Numbered from the stretch's first letter, positions 32,074 to 43,431 are shown. The stretch is DNA of 64,000 bases from Engraulis encrasicolus (GCF_034702125.1 NC_085861.1:48349722-48413721); one strand, 5' to 3'. The notes: generated from the sequence alone by a model not told the origin. Made by a program: numbers and translations.

Positions 32074-33555
32074 TTAAAGGATAGCTCCGGCGTAAAATGA
32101 AAGTTTCACCATCAATTTCCCATGCCCCAAAATGTATCTAATGATGAGCCATTCCGAGAAATGCAGCGCCGTTATGGAGTTAGCTTATTTTAAGTTTTTT
32201 GGCGAATAATGCAGCCAATGCATCACGGCAGTGCCAATTTGTAAATATTTTCTGATGTTTCCCCGCTATAAACAACCTCAAAACGCTACACACTTCATCA
32301 CAAAGGTCTCGTCAATCAAACCGAGGCACAGAGAAGATCATCGGACCACACAGTCTTTCACTGGCCAGTGTTTTCAGAGGTGTCTCACTGTTGCAACTCT
32401 CTATAGCTGGGTCTCTTACCGTCCAAAAAGGGCCTAATCGTTACGCGCTGGATAGAAGCACCAAAATCGGTGTAGACCTTCCTTAGGGTGTTCTCCATCA
32501 TTTCAGAAGGGGTGCCCCAAATTTCAATGTCATTAAGGTCATTTTTATGGGGTAAATCCAAGATGGCTGCCCAAAACCAGCCAATAGTAGTAAAATGCTG
32601 TACTGCCTGGACATAATGGTGTTATGGGCCAATCCACCTATTTGTGTGTGATGTATACAAACTGAACTTTGAAAATATGTGCAAAATGTACCATAAAAAC
32701 AATGTTATATATGTCTTATTTAGTTTCAGAAACAGAAAAATCATAAAAAACATGGTCAGAATGAGATCACTCTACAATTGAGTGCTCATTTCTGGGCAAT
32801 TAGCTATTGAACCAACATTCATTAAGAGTTTTAAAAATTTGCAGTTGGTCATATCTATAACATCCAAAAAGAAAATTGTGGTTAGAAAATTTAGGGGAGA
32901 AGAGATAAACCCTTGAACTGGGCCACACATAACTGTCCCAATGTTAGCATGCTAGCATTAGCAGGTTCAGACACTCAGTCTGCTCTTCAGATAAAGATGG
33001 CAAACAATAATTTTAATCCCACTTACACATGCGCACACACACACAAACTACTACTACTTCCTTAGGACCCCCTCAATGATTTAACCCTAGGAGTCCAACT
33101 GAAATATATTCATATCAATCAAGTCAATAATACATGTACATATCAAGTGTCAGTGACAGCTGTCAAATGACAAATGTATGCTGATTAATGTTCAGATATG
33201 TATATCGCAGTCCTAAGTGTACAATGGAGTGATAAGGGCATTTATGCTTAGGAAATTATGAATAATCAATATGCAATACACCATACATACAGTATATTGA
33301 CAGATACTTTGTTTTAAAAGAGCAAAATGGTAACATGTCTGTTTTTCCATCTACTTTTGGCTTTAATCTAGATGACATGTTGGCTACCTAACCACTTAAT
33401 TTATTGTTTGCTCGTTATTTTTTATTTGTGGGTGTGGTCCTTTGTTTAAAACATGTCTGCCTGCCTTCCCTCTCTCACATAGGCTACTAAAATAGTCTTT
33501 CAAAAACTTAAAACAACAGCATGTGGAAATCCTATTGGCTTTGGAGGGCTAACGT

Positions 33556-34006
33556 CTATAAGACTATGACTGTACTGTACTCTACTATACTGTACTGTAC
33601 TGTACTGTAATGTGATATACCGTACTGTACTCTACTGCACCGTGCAGTATGCTACTGCACTGTACTGTACTGTACTGTACTGTACTGTACTGTACTAGAC
33701 TGCACCGTACTGTATGCTACTGTACTGTACTTAACTAGACTCCACCGTACTTTATGCTACTGTACTGTACTGTACTTTACTTTACTGTACTGCACCGTAC
33801 TGTATGCTACTGTACTGTACTGCACCGTACTGTATGCTACTGTACTGTACTGTACTATACTGCACCGTACTGTATGCTACTGTACTGTACTGCACCGTAC
33901 TGTATGCTACTGTACTGTACTGTACTATACTCTACTGTACTTTATTATACTGCATCATTCTGTATGCTACTGCACTCCACTGCACTGCACTGTACTGTAC
34001 AGTACA
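33556..34006. repeat. Tandem repeat of TGTAC pentamers with a higher-order unit
   Basis: About 450 bp of 'ctgtactgtac' pentamers, organised from 33690 onward into longer units with a 'ctgcaccgtactgtatgcta' core (near 33700, 33790, 33820, 33860 and 33890). Open frames across it (YCTVLY repeats) are artefacts. Confidence 0.92.
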
Positions 34007-34030
34007 ACTATAGAACTGAAACATGTAGAG

Positions 34031-34247
34031 CGGTGGTGCTCAAACTGTGGTACACGTACCACTGGTGGTACTTGAGACATCTCTGGTGGTACTTGGAATG
34101 CCATTATGAACCTCTCCTGAACTGACTGGCAAAAGTGAATATGGAAGGCCTTTACTGCGATATTCTAATGTTGGTTGTCAAGGTGGTACTCGGAGAGCTC
34201 AATATTTTCTCAGGGGGTACTTCACACAAAAGGTTTGAGAACCACTG
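34031..34247. mobile_element. hAT-type MITE
   Basis: Ends CGGTGGTGCTCAAACTGTGG and GGTTTGAGAACCACTG; exact 8-bp duplication atgtagag (34023-34030, 34248-34255). Inserted at the edge of the TGTAC repeat, inside the Kolobok-like element. Confidence 0.9.
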
Positions 34248-35418
34248 ATGTAGAGCATTCTGAGGACATGTACAATATTATGCAAAAATGTGTAGTGGGA
34301 ATGAGTTATGTTACTGTTACCACTCAAAATCTTGAAGGTTAAAAAAAGTCTTGTGGCATTTTGTTTGGGGGGGGCGGGGTATGATCGACTATTCTTCCGC
34401 CCAGACTATTTGTGTGCCTTGCATATCAAGAAAATGAGTCCAGGTAATGATTTACTTTCATAGTATATACCATATGAGAAGTGTTGTTCTATATAGATAT
34501 TTCTCCTATGGGTAAGGGTGGCAAAAGACCTACAGTACATGTTGTCCATCAGCTGTCAGTTTTGATAGCAGTTTAAGTACTCAATGATTACTGAGCTAAC
34601 TAATACAACTTTTGACACAAGTACTAGTTGAGGACTTGTCTGCAAATAAACATTTTTTTTTTTATCTCTGTCTTCTTACTCAACATACACTAAGAAATCA
34701 TTCCCATTTAATTTGAACTGAAGCCATACTGTGGCCTACATGTAGGCCTATATTGAGTAATCTGTAATGCCATTCTAAATATGACTGAAATGCTCTCACA
34801 ATATGCACTTGTAAAAATATAGAATTAGGTGATCTTATGGGGTTCTTCATACATATGGAAAGGTCCTGTCCTTTACCCTATCTCATACAAATAAAATATG
34901 TATATCTGTTATGGAAATTAGAGGATGGAGAACCTGCTACCTAGGGCATCTTGCACTGACACTATCCCATTCAAATCGAGCATTAGCAGCAGTCTATTCT
35001 CACCATAGTTTTAGTGTTGGCAATGCTCATTTTAATTCAGACCAAGAATCTTCTCAAATCGTTCACAATGTTACATGCTGTCAAGCACGTAAGCACAGAC
35101 TCACCCATACTTTCACACTATGTACATTTTGTAGTTTTATCAATCTGGTCTAGCAGGCTACCCTTGCTTCATCTCTTCTGAGGACTATATTAACATTGTC
35201 AGCTAAGTATAATGTCATGTAATAACAATGTAATGCGTTACCAACATGACATATTGTATATGACATGGTAGACATTTTTTTTTCAAGGGGCATCCCTTCT
35301 AGGATGTCTTCAAATCAGTCAAGGAACACGTATCCAGCGCGTAACGATTTCTCGGCTTAGAGCCCCTACTACTAGTCTAACCCGGATGCAGGCTACTCCA
35401 TCAGGTGGCTAGGTAAAC

Positions 35419-35700
35419 ATGGTCCGCGTTTGTGTTTATCCCGGCTGCGGCCATAAAATGAAAAGCTGGAACTCCGACAGTTTTCACCGACTGCCACTTT
35501 CTAAACCAGCCATATTACGGGAATGGCTAATAGCATTAGAAGTGGACGAAACTGACATAAAAACCCTGAGGGATCGCGACTACTGTGTATGCAGGCAGCA
35601 TTTCGAGGATGATGACTACAAGAAGAGTGAGGGACATGGATCACCTAAACGAAACCGTCTAAAGAGGAATGCTGTGCCAAAAAGGCGCATGGCTTTGGAG
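35419..35700 (+). CDS. THAP-domain exon of a Kolobok-like element
   Basis: The 94-codon exon starts at ATG (MVRVCVYPGCGHK) and ends at a good donor (GGAG/gtatgt). It shows a complete THAP zinc-binding pattern: C5, C10, then C58 and H61 in VCRQHF, with conserved P26 (HRLP), W36 (REW), F62, and an AVP motif near residue 84. THAP domains bind DNA and occur at the N-terminus of Kolobok and P-element transposases. Only about 590 bp separate it from the element end, too little for the catalytic part, so the gene appears truncated. A host THAP gene is less likely because the exon lies between the inverted repeats. Confidence 0.8.
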
Positions 35701-36498
35701 GTATGTTTGAAGAGAGAGAAACATGTATAAAGTTTGGCTCATGAATTTTGACTGTCTGTGAAACTGGTCGCAACACCGTGCGTCTTTGCCAGCAAGCACT
35801 CTGTTTTGGGAAGGCATACAGACAGTGGTGCAGTAAATGTATCCCACTACAGGAGATAAATAAACTGTCAAAACTAACTAGCACGGGATGGCAAGTGAAA
35901 TTGTGAGCGACCTGAGGCATTCGAGGTGGTTGTAGACTCTACGTCTAATTGACGAGGGCGCACGAGGTCAGATGGCGGACAAATACCGGTCAGACACCTC
36001 TGAAAACACTGGCCAGTGAAAGACCGATGATCGTCTCTGTGCCTCGGTTTGATTGACGAGACCTTTGTGATGAAGTGTGTAGCGTTTTTGAGGTTGTTTA
36101 CAGCGAGGAAACATCAGAAAATAATATTTACAAATTGGCCCCGCCGTGATGCATTGGCTGCGTTATTCGCCAAAAAGCTTAAAATAAGATAACTCTCTAA
36201 CGGCGTGGCATTTCTCGGAATGGCTCATCATTAGATACATTTTGGGGCATGGGAAATTGATGGTGAAACTTTCATTTTACGCCGGAGTTATCATTTAATA
36301 CGATTTATGCTTGCTGATGTCGGTTGCCCCGTGCCGCGTGTTGTAAAAAGTTTGCCAAAAGGAATTAATTTCAAGTTGTGATTCCTCTGACATTCTGGGG
36401 ATAAAGGTCAGGTTTTAGATATTTTCAGGCAAAAAAGGGTCATTTATTCTCCCAGGACAAAGGGGCTCGGTCTTGATGGAGCTTGACTGCGTTTACAG

Positions 36499-37561
36499 TA
36501 GGGCTGTGCAAATGAATCGTCATGACGATGCATCGCAATTCTTGTTTTCGCGATAGACTGCATCGATTCATGTAGCCAAAAATCGATTCTTTAATAATAA
36601 CAAGAAAGTATGCACAGTGTTTGAAAAGGTCCATGAGCGTCTACTACCATAAATACCATCTCCGGTGCTTATAAACACGCGGTTAGCGTTAGCGATTGCT
36701 AAGCACTTTTATTTGTAACTTTAACTTACAGTTGGAATAGTATCATGCTGTACTGTATGCAGATTGCATTAGTGACATTATTTTTGATTGCTTTGTGAAT
36801 CCATCCTGTAAAATTGCGTCTTTGGCTGTAGCAAGTTAGCTAAACATGCTAGGTTACGAGACAACTAGCTCACTTATACGGAGGGAGACAGAGAGAAGAG
36901 GGGGCTTTTGATCTTGCTGCTGCGTGTGTGGGAGTGAGTGGGTGGGTGGGTGAGAGAGAGAGAGAGAGAGGCGCTTCTGATTGGATCAGCACGAGTTTCA
37001 GATTAACCCCTGAAGTGCTGGGGAACAGCACGTATTGGCTCCTGTAATATTGAGTTGGGGTTTTGGTTAAAATGTACCATGCAGTGAAAACAAGCAAATG
37101 GGCGAGAAATAATTCACTGCACATTCACTAACAGTCCATATCACATTTGAATTAAGTGCAACTTACTATGATATGATGTGTGTTATCCAAATAAATATCC
37201 ACTCATGTTCTTGTATTTTGTGTCATTTTAACAAAATGATTTGGATGGGATTATTAAAAAAATGCTACTGTTTCAGTGCAGAGTAGACTATTGTGGCGGT
37301 GTTATATTGAGATTGGTGTGATTAGTACCGGGAGCTGGAAAAATATTGCATTACAGGACATAGAAAGGTTTTTTTTATGAATTCTACAAAGCAACTGACA
37401 AGTAAGCTGTAGCATATCTTTACGTATTTACTGAAGTTAATAAGTTTATATTTACTGAAGCAATGATGCAGGTATCGTGATGCATCGTGATATAATCGAA
37501 TCGTGGCATGTGAATCGTGAATCGCATCGCATGGCGACCCCCTTGCCAATACCCACCCCTA
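36499..37561. mobile_element. hAT element
   Basis: Ends TAGGGCTGTGCAAATGAATC and ATACCCACCCCTA; exact 8-bp duplication gtttacag (36491-36498, 37562-37569). Subterminal 'gatgcatcg' and 'cgtgatgcatcgtgat' palindromes are typical of fish hAT families. No transposase frame is evident in the 1063 bp. Confidence 0.87.
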
Positions 37562-37989
37562 GTTTACAGAAAGGAGCCAAAGAGTAGCCTAGCCTACGTC
37601 TTTAAAGGAGCCGCTGCCCTTTTAAAGTCAGTGACTCTCTCTCTCTCTCTCTCCATTGATATGTTGTGCTGGCCCATTAGAAATGCTTAGTTGTTGAAGC
37701 AATTTTGTTTAAATAAATGTTTAATAGAATTATCTGTGTTTAACATGTACCACTTACTGTATACCACTGTTCATTTTGGGAAAAGGATATGAGCCTTGGT
37801 CTAATGTGCCAGCTGGTTTAAGAAATAGGCGCTAGTTATTATGTCGGTAGGGCGCATAGGCCTATATTGAATGAGCCTAGATTAATTTCATAATACCAGT
37901 CAGATTAATCTAGATAAAGAATCTATGTAATTGTTTTAATTATTTATTTATTTTTTGGTTGAAGTTGTCCCTACCAAAGCTCAACCCTA

Positions 37990-38240
37990 CCAGGCTAGCC
38001 TTAAGCTGCTATGCTGCAACGCCTTGGAACCAGCTTCAAAATTATGTAAAAATGCATTGCTCCCACTGTTCATAGTTTTAAATCCAGACTCAAGACCAAG
38101 CTGTTCTCATATGCCTTCCCTTAGCAACTCTACATGACCAACTTTTGATTTTAATGTTTTTAATTTTCTTTGATTCTAATTATTTAATATTGTTTGTTAT
38201 GTTTTAATTTTCTTTGATTCTATATATTTAATATTTTCTC
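37990..38240 (+). pseudogene. LINE 3' end fragment, C-arm counterpart
   Basis: Reverse complement of 23880-24145, including the decayed 'CNALEPASKLCKNALLPLFIV' reading frame. It continues the C-arm 3' flank after the insertion at 38241-43024, and its left limit marks the breakpoint of the inverted duplication. Confidence 0.75.
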
Positions 38241-39263
38241 CGTGTAACGCTTTGCAGTGCTTTGATCCATTTTCGGAATTCACATGAAAAAGATTTAAAT
38301 TGTCAATTTTCCAGACAACTCAGAAAACAGAAAATTGACGTTGTTTGTTCATTTCATTGTACTTTGTCGGTGGCCTTTGAAAGAGAAAATATGTGAATTT
38401 GATACCAAAGTACAATGAGTCAATATTTCAATTTTCAATTCTGCGTGGTGGTTGGATTGATTCGCGCGGGGATCGGGGGATGTATTGACTCAAGTAGCGC
38501 GAGATGTGTTTTGCGTAATGCCTACGAAATGGATGGCAAGTTGGCTTGAGACGTACTGTAGGCTACAGATCTGACAGAACAACTGGCTTTAGGCCAACCT
38601 GAAAACTTTCACCTTCCCTGACAAGCGTTGGGACGAAAGTGATTTCATGGACAGGGGGAGAAAATTACCCGCATAGTTTGCATATGCCTGCCTGCCTAGG
38701 CTACTCTGATTAATGTGCACCACAGACCCATTGACTCCACGCTGACTACTCTTAATATGACACTGTTTAAATTTACATCGGCTATTAAGGCATAAACGTT
38801 GCACATTATTTATTTTACGCGTGGATATTTCCCAGCCAATGTGATCTCACTTTTCAGTTGGCACCACACCTAAACACCTAAATGCCATCTGCATCTGCAA
38901 GACTTATTTTAGCCTATTTGTAACATTATCTTGACATGTCACAAAAATAAGACAGGCTTGAAATGTATACGGGTGTAACAAAGCAAGCAAAATTAACTTG
39001 CAGTGTCTTATTGCTCAAGCGCGTCATTTCAGTTCAGTGGAAAGTTAACGGCAATGTAGCCCACAGTCTGCTGTCAAGTGCAGCAACGTTTTTTCTATAG
39101 GCCTGGGTTCTCAGTGTTTATAAACATGATGTTATGAGGAGGGGCACTGCAGCCAACCACGTGAGCTAGTTTTTTGACCGACAGCAGTTTACAACAATCA
39201 GAGGTTGAGTTGTGCACAGCTAGGTTTGCGCGGTCAGGTTATAAACAAAATTTAGAACCCATG

Positions 39264-40168
39264 TGTAACAGGTTGGACTGTTCGGGGTGGGTGCAATGAC
39301 TGGGCCGGGACCATAGGGGAGCTGTGGCGCTGAGGGATAGGAAGTGCCCGGTCAGAAATGATGGCTTCCTTTAAAAACAGGAAGTTGGAGGTGCCGGGCC
39401 TCTTTGGTCTCCATTGTGAAGGGGGTAAGGTTGGTGGCGTGCAGCTTTATTTTCTTTTGAGTGCCTGTGTTGTGTGAAAGATATTGAGTGTGTTTATGTG
39501 TTGAGACTGTGTAACTTACCTGGTTAACTTACCTTGGTGACTCACCTGACTCTCCTGTAGCTGGGTTCCGTTGGTGTTGTGTGAGTGCATGAGTGCAGTC
39601 TTAATGTGTGATTGAAGGTTTGTGTGTGTGTGTGTTTGATTCATTCTGTTTTGTTTGTCTCAGACAGGGTGGCCAACCTGTGCTGGGACACTGTGCGCCA
39701 CCAATTACTCTAGCCAGCGGCCCAGTGAGATAGTTGTTATTGGTAATGTGTGTGTTGATTTTATGCTTTTAGATATTATGTGTTAAACTTTAATAAAGAT
39801 AATTATATTTAAAACATAGTCTATTTAATTAGTTGGGTTTTAAGCTTGTGCATCGTGGGCCACTGGCTGGAGTGAGGGGTTAGCTGCTCACCACAGTCTT
39901 ATTTATTTAATGTTTGTTGGGGTTTTACTCTTAACAGTTTGCAGTGCCTTTAACCCTTTGCATGCTGTCTTTAGTCATAGGATTTGTAGTGGTTATAGTA
40001 TTGTAGTGTTTCCTGTTTGCATTGATACCCCTGTAGGTGAGCAGCTATTCCTCCGATCCTCCCATTTGTCTTCTGTGTCCCTTGTTTCAATAAACCCCCA
40101 TATACATTTGATTTGTGTCTTTGGTCTTCTGTGGTGTCCACGACTTACTGGTGTCTGAACTTGTTACA
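39264..40168 (+). repeat. Left LTR (905 bp)
   Basis: Starts TGTAACA and ends TGTTACA. Contains 'caataaaccccc' (near 40088) as a likely polyadenylation signal. Differs from the right LTR at only a few positions, for example gatagttg/gagagttg and ccacgac/ccgac. Confidence 0.95.
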
Positions 40169-40172
40169 TCTT

Positions 40173-40190
40173 TGGCGTAGTCGGCAGGAT
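40173..40190 (+). promoter_or_regulatory. Primer binding site, tRNA-Ser type
   Basis: TGGCGTAGTCGGCAGGAT is complementary to the 3' end of vertebrate tRNA-Ser (…ATCCTGCCGACTACG plus CCA). It lies four bases after the left LTR. Confidence 0.85.
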
Positions 40191-40216
40191 CAGTAATTTT
40201 TCAAAGTCGTACACCA

Positions 40217-41056
40217 TTGAAGATGTCTCAAAATGAAAATGAGGGAGTTGGGAGACCAAGAGCTTTGTCTATGCCATCTTTCTTTCCATACATGATGCCT
40301 TGTTCTAGATTCTCAGGGGGGAGAGGGGCAAATGACATTTCTTTTAAACAATGGAAAAGTGATTTGGAAATGTGGTTTCGAATGTGTGCTGTACCTGAAG
40401 AAAACCAAACTGACTGGGTTATTAACTGCTTAGATGGGGAAGCAAAGCGGGAGATAGCCATTTTACCTGACACTGACAAAGACACAGTAGCTAAAGTTTT
40501 CAAAAAGCTTAAAGATTTGTATGCTAGCCCTGCCTCTGCCTCAGTCACTCGCTCGCTCTTTTTCAATTGTAGGCAACACTCTGAAGAGGGTGTGAGAGGC
40601 TTTGCGCTCCGCCTACAGGAGTGTTGGCAAAAAATGATGGTGAAGGACGCTGCCAATATCCTGAACCCAGAGGTGCTGATGCGAGACCAGTTCATCTCTG
40701 GACTTTCGGATGAAGGGCTGAAGAGGGACCTGAGGCTAAAGGTAACATTGAATAATGACCTTAAATTTTCAGACGTGAAGACTGAGGCAGTGCTGCGTGC
40801 CGGGTTGGAGGAAGAGGGCCATGCCTATTGTGGAGCAGTGAGGAATGCCACACAAAAGCAACCTTGGGAGGACGATCTTAAGAAACTGAAAGTGGAACTG
40901 AAAGCAGAGCTGTCAAAGGAAGTCGAAGTCCAAGTGAACAATCTCTCCCAGACCCTCCTGCAGGGTATTAGAGAAGAGTTCCAGAAATCAAGACAGCAGG
41001 GGAGTTCCCAGAGCAATGGCTCGCTGCAGGCCCCCCAAAGGTCACGGAGCTATTAA
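40217..41056 (+). CDS. Gag capsid-like protein of the LTR retrotransposon
   Basis: The 279-residue frame contains a retrotransposon capsid-like region (about 40-200; FKQWKSDLEMWF, VINCLDGEAKREI, ECWQKMMV) and a helical, charged C-terminal part (KKLKVELKAELSKEVEVQ). It resembles the Ty3/Gypsy gag family that also gave rise to PNMA- and ZCCHC12-type host genes. The zinc knuckle that should follow is in another frame (41016-41207), so this product ends before it. A short indel in the C-run near 41030 could explain the break. Confidence 0.85.
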   Translation: MKMSQNENEGVGRPRALSMPSFFPYMMPCSRFSGGRGANDISFKQWKSDLEMWFRMCAVPEENQTDWVINCLDGEAKREIAILPDTDKDTVAKVFKKLKDLYASPASASVTRSLFFNCRQHSEEGVRGFALRLQECWQKMMVKDAANILNPEVLMRDQFISGLSDEGLKRDLRLKVTLNNDLKFSDVKTEAVLRAGLEEEGHAYCGAVRNATQKQPWEDDLKKLKVELKAELSKEVEVQVNNLSQTLLQGIREEFQKSRQQGSSQSNGSLQAPQRSRSY

Positions 41057-41207
41057 TTCCCCAGCCCCGAGACACCAACGGGCAGGTCGACAGCCAAGGC
41101 CCCGTGAGTATGATGAACAAGGGCGCCCCATATGCTTTAACTGTGGAGCCCCTGGTCACATCGCCCGCAATTGCCCTAAGCAGAACCCACAGCCCACTTT
41201 AAACTAG
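41016..41207 (+). CDS. Gag zinc-knuckle segment, shifted frame
   Basis: The 63-codon frame overlaps the end of the capsid frame by 41 bp in the +1 frame. It encodes a CCHC knuckle CFNCGAPGHIARNC (CX2CX4HX4C), the nucleic-acid-binding part of gag. It is either separated by a mutation or reached by frameshifting; the sequence alone cannot decide. Confidence 0.8.
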   Translation: MARCRPPKGHGAINSPAPRHQRAGRQPRPREYDEQGRPICFNCGAPGHIARNCPKQNPQPTLN

Positions 41208-41569
41208 TGTCCCCTGCTGTTGAGGATCAAACGGTAGGCCCACTTGTAAATGATCCACTACATGCACCTCCTAGGTCACAGGAAAAGTCATGCCCCACCC
41301 CTCACCAAGTAATGTCTGCAGTAAACCCTACACATCTCAAACCAGTCTCTCATTCTGCTGTCACCCCTCCACCAACAAACCAGTCCCCCTTGACACTGTC
41401 CATGCCAAAACCCCTGTTCCCACCAACCTGGTTCCTACCACCACTGACGACCTGCACTCCCGCTGCACGTCCGTCCACAGAGGACGGGGCTGCCTCTGAC
41501 GCTGAGGGGCCACGTCGGTCACTCCGTGCCACCAAAGGTGTCCCGCCAGAACGATACCGGGATGCTTGA
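41207..41569 (+). pseudogene. Residual proline-rich frame, probable end of pol
   Basis: The 120-codon frame is rich in Pro, Thr and Ser and ends RRSLRATKGVPPERYRDA, which resembles the extreme C-terminus of Gypsy-type polyproteins after integrase. If so, an internal deletion removed protease to integrase. It lies in the same frame as the capsid segment. Confidence 0.6.
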
Positions 41570-41599
41570 GGTCAGCCCGAGGACGGGCTGCGTGAAAGC

Positions 41600-41608
41600 G
41601 GAGGGGGG
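41600..41608 (+). promoter_or_regulatory. Polypurine tract
   Basis: GGAGGGGGG directly before the right LTR, the expected plus-strand priming site. Confidence 0.8.
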
Positions 41609-42512
41609 TGTAACAGGTTGGACTGTTCGGGGTGGGTGCAATGACTGGGCCGGGACCATAGGGGAGCTGTGGCGCTGAGGGATAGGAAGTGCCCGGTCAG
41701 AAATGATGGCTTCCTTTAAAAACAGGAAGTTGGAGGTGCCGGGCCTCTTTGGTCTCCATTGTGAAGGGGGTAAGGTTGGTGGCGTGCAGCTTTATTTTCT
41801 TTTGAGTGCCTGTGTTGTGTGAAAGATATTGAGTGTGTTTATGTGTTGAGACTGTGTAACTTACCTGGTTAACTTACCTTGGTGACTCACCTGACTCTCC
41901 TGTAGCTGGGTTCCGTTGGTGTTGTGTGAGTGCATGAGTGCAGTCTTAATGTGTGATTGAAGGTTTGTGTGTGTGTTGTGTTTGATTCATTCTGTTTTGT
42001 TGGTCTCAGACAGGGTGGCCAACCTGTGCTGGGACACTGTGCGCCACCAATTACTCTAGCCAGCGGCCCAGTGAGAGAGTTGTTATTGGTAATGTGTGTG
42101 TTGATTTTATGCTTTTAGATATTATGTGTTAAACTTTAATAAAGATAATTATATTTAAAACATAGTCTATTTAATTAGTTGGGTTTTAAGCTTGTGCATC
42201 GTGGGCCACTGGCTGGGGTGAGGGGTTAGCTGCTCACCACAGTCTTATTTATTTAATGTTTGTTGGGGTTTTACTCTTAACAGTTTGCAGTGCCTTTAAC
42301 CCTTTGCATGCTGTCTTTAGTCATAGGATTTGTAGTGGTTATAGTATTGTAGTGTTTCCTGTTTGCATTGATACCCCTGTAGGTGAGCAGCTATTCCTCC
42401 GATCCTCCCATTTGTCTTCTGTGTCCCTTGTTTCAATAAACCCCCATATACATTTGATTTGTGTCTTTGGTCTTCTGTGGTGTCCGACTTACTGGTGTCT
42501 GAACTTGTTACA
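41609..42512 (+). repeat. Right LTR (904 bp)
   Basis: Near-identical partner of 39264-40168 with the same TG...CA ends. Confidence 0.95.
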
Positions 42513-43268
42513 CATGTATAGGCCTAATCTGATTGTCTGAATTCTTAGGGTAGTTGGCCCATATGCAAACGGAGTTGCTGACCACTGATCTACAGTAGGG
42601 TAGGCCTATGCGTGCCCAACGGGCTGCACTCTGAGTTCGGAGTTGGGCTCTGAGTTAGTCTCTGGCGTGATTTGACAGGGGAGGTGACAGCGGGTTATTG
42701 AAAGGTTTGCAGGTTGGCTACGACTACATCTGAGCCAGTCATTCTGTCAGATCCATAGGCCTATGTCTCAAACTGACTTGCCATCCATGTCATTTGTAGG
42801 CAAAACACATCTGCTGCTACTTGAGCCAATATCATCCCCTGTCCCCGCGCGAATGGTTCAGTCCAACCACCACGCAGAAAATTGAAATATTGATTCATTT
42901 TACTTTGGTTTCAAATTCACCTGTTTTCTCTTTCAAAAACGTCAATTTTCTGTTTTCTGAACCATTTTTCATCTTTTTCATGTGAATTCCGAAATTGGAT
43001 CAAAGCACTACAAAGCGTTACATGGACTCTTCTCTCTCTATCCCTTTATTCATTAACTTAATAAATGTACAAATGTACTATATAAAAAAAACTTGCCTTG
43101 CCTTGCCTTATTTGCTAGCACAAATATGCATTAACTAGGCAAACTCTTTTCTGTTATCTCTCCCAGTGACCAAAGAAACCATGGTACAATAACCCTTGAT
43201 AGATCACAGACAAACTACACAGTAGTAAAAATGAAACCCCATGAACAGAAAAATGAATGTTGACAGCT

Positions 43269-43274
43269 TTTATT
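43269..43274 (-). terminator. Polyadenylation signal AATAAA of copy C
   Basis: AATAAA on the minus strand in 'aaggattaaAATAAAagctgtc', about 160 nt after the stop codon, matching the position in copies A and B. Confidence 0.8.
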
Positions 43275-43431
43275 TTAATCCTTGCTGGGAAGCAGTTATT
43301 TTCCAACAAAGTAAAATCCTTACAGCCACACACAGAGGGAGAAGAGTCTTTCAAATGTTGTCATCGTCATGGTATCGTTCCAAGGTCAAGAGCCAAGGGT
43401 CAAGGTCAGGGGTCGTTAGTGGATTGGATCG

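Larger units (their letters stand above)
32078..36294. mobile_element. Kolobok-like DNA transposon with long inverted repeats
   Basis: The 4217-bp element has ends AGGATAGCTCCGGCGTAAAA and TTTTACGCCGGAGTTATCAT, flanked by TTAA on both sides (32074-32077, 36295-36298). Inverted repeats are about 300 bp (32078-32386 with 35988-36294), and a second inverted block pairs 32432-32515 with 35288-35355. A THAP-domain exon lies at 35419-35700. TTAA duplications together with a THAP domain are the hallmark of Kolobok elements. No other transposase block was found, and the interior holds a tandem repeat and a hAT MITE, so this copy is non-autonomous. Confidence 0.8.
39264..42512 (+). mobile_element. Ty3/Gypsy-type LTR retrotransposon lacking most of pol
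   Basis: Two nearly identical LTRs (39264-40168 and 41609-42512) start TGTAACAGG and end CTTGTTACA. They are flanked by an exact 4-bp duplication catg (39260-39263, 42513-42516). A tRNA-Ser-type primer site follows the left LTR and a purine tract precedes the right one. The interior is only 1440 bp, with gag but no protease, reverse transcriptase or integrase. LTR identity shows recent insertion; mobilisation must have depended on another copy. Confidence 0.95.
38241..43024. mobile_element. DNA element with inverted repeats of about 350 bp, carrying a nested LTR retrotransposon
   Basis: Left end CGTGTAACGCTTTGCAGTGC (38241) and right end, reverse complemented, CATGTAACGCTTTGTAGTGC (43024). 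Arms 38241-38610 and 42700-43024 are clearly similar. The B arm is uninterrupted at this place (about 23880-23895), which proves insertion after the duplication. Target duplication is unclear (attttctc versus a ctcttctc near 43027). No transposase was found. The element is only about 1.5 kb without the retrotransposon. Confidence 0.8.

Noticed and set aside
33556..34006. CRISPR-like regular repeats
   Set aside because: Units are contiguous simple-sequence repeats without unique spacers, and the DNA is eukaryotic.
33754..34125. 123-codon frame rich in Tyr and Cys (YCTVLY repeats)
   Set aside because: Arises from the TGTAC pentamer array and has no splice or start context.
29425..38000. A single very large element bounded by 'gggcgtagatttgggtagggac' and 'gtccctaccaaagctcaaccct'
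   Set aside because: The two ends resemble each other loosely as inverted repeats, but no target duplication was found, and 8.6 kb of nested sequence makes the pairing unreliable.
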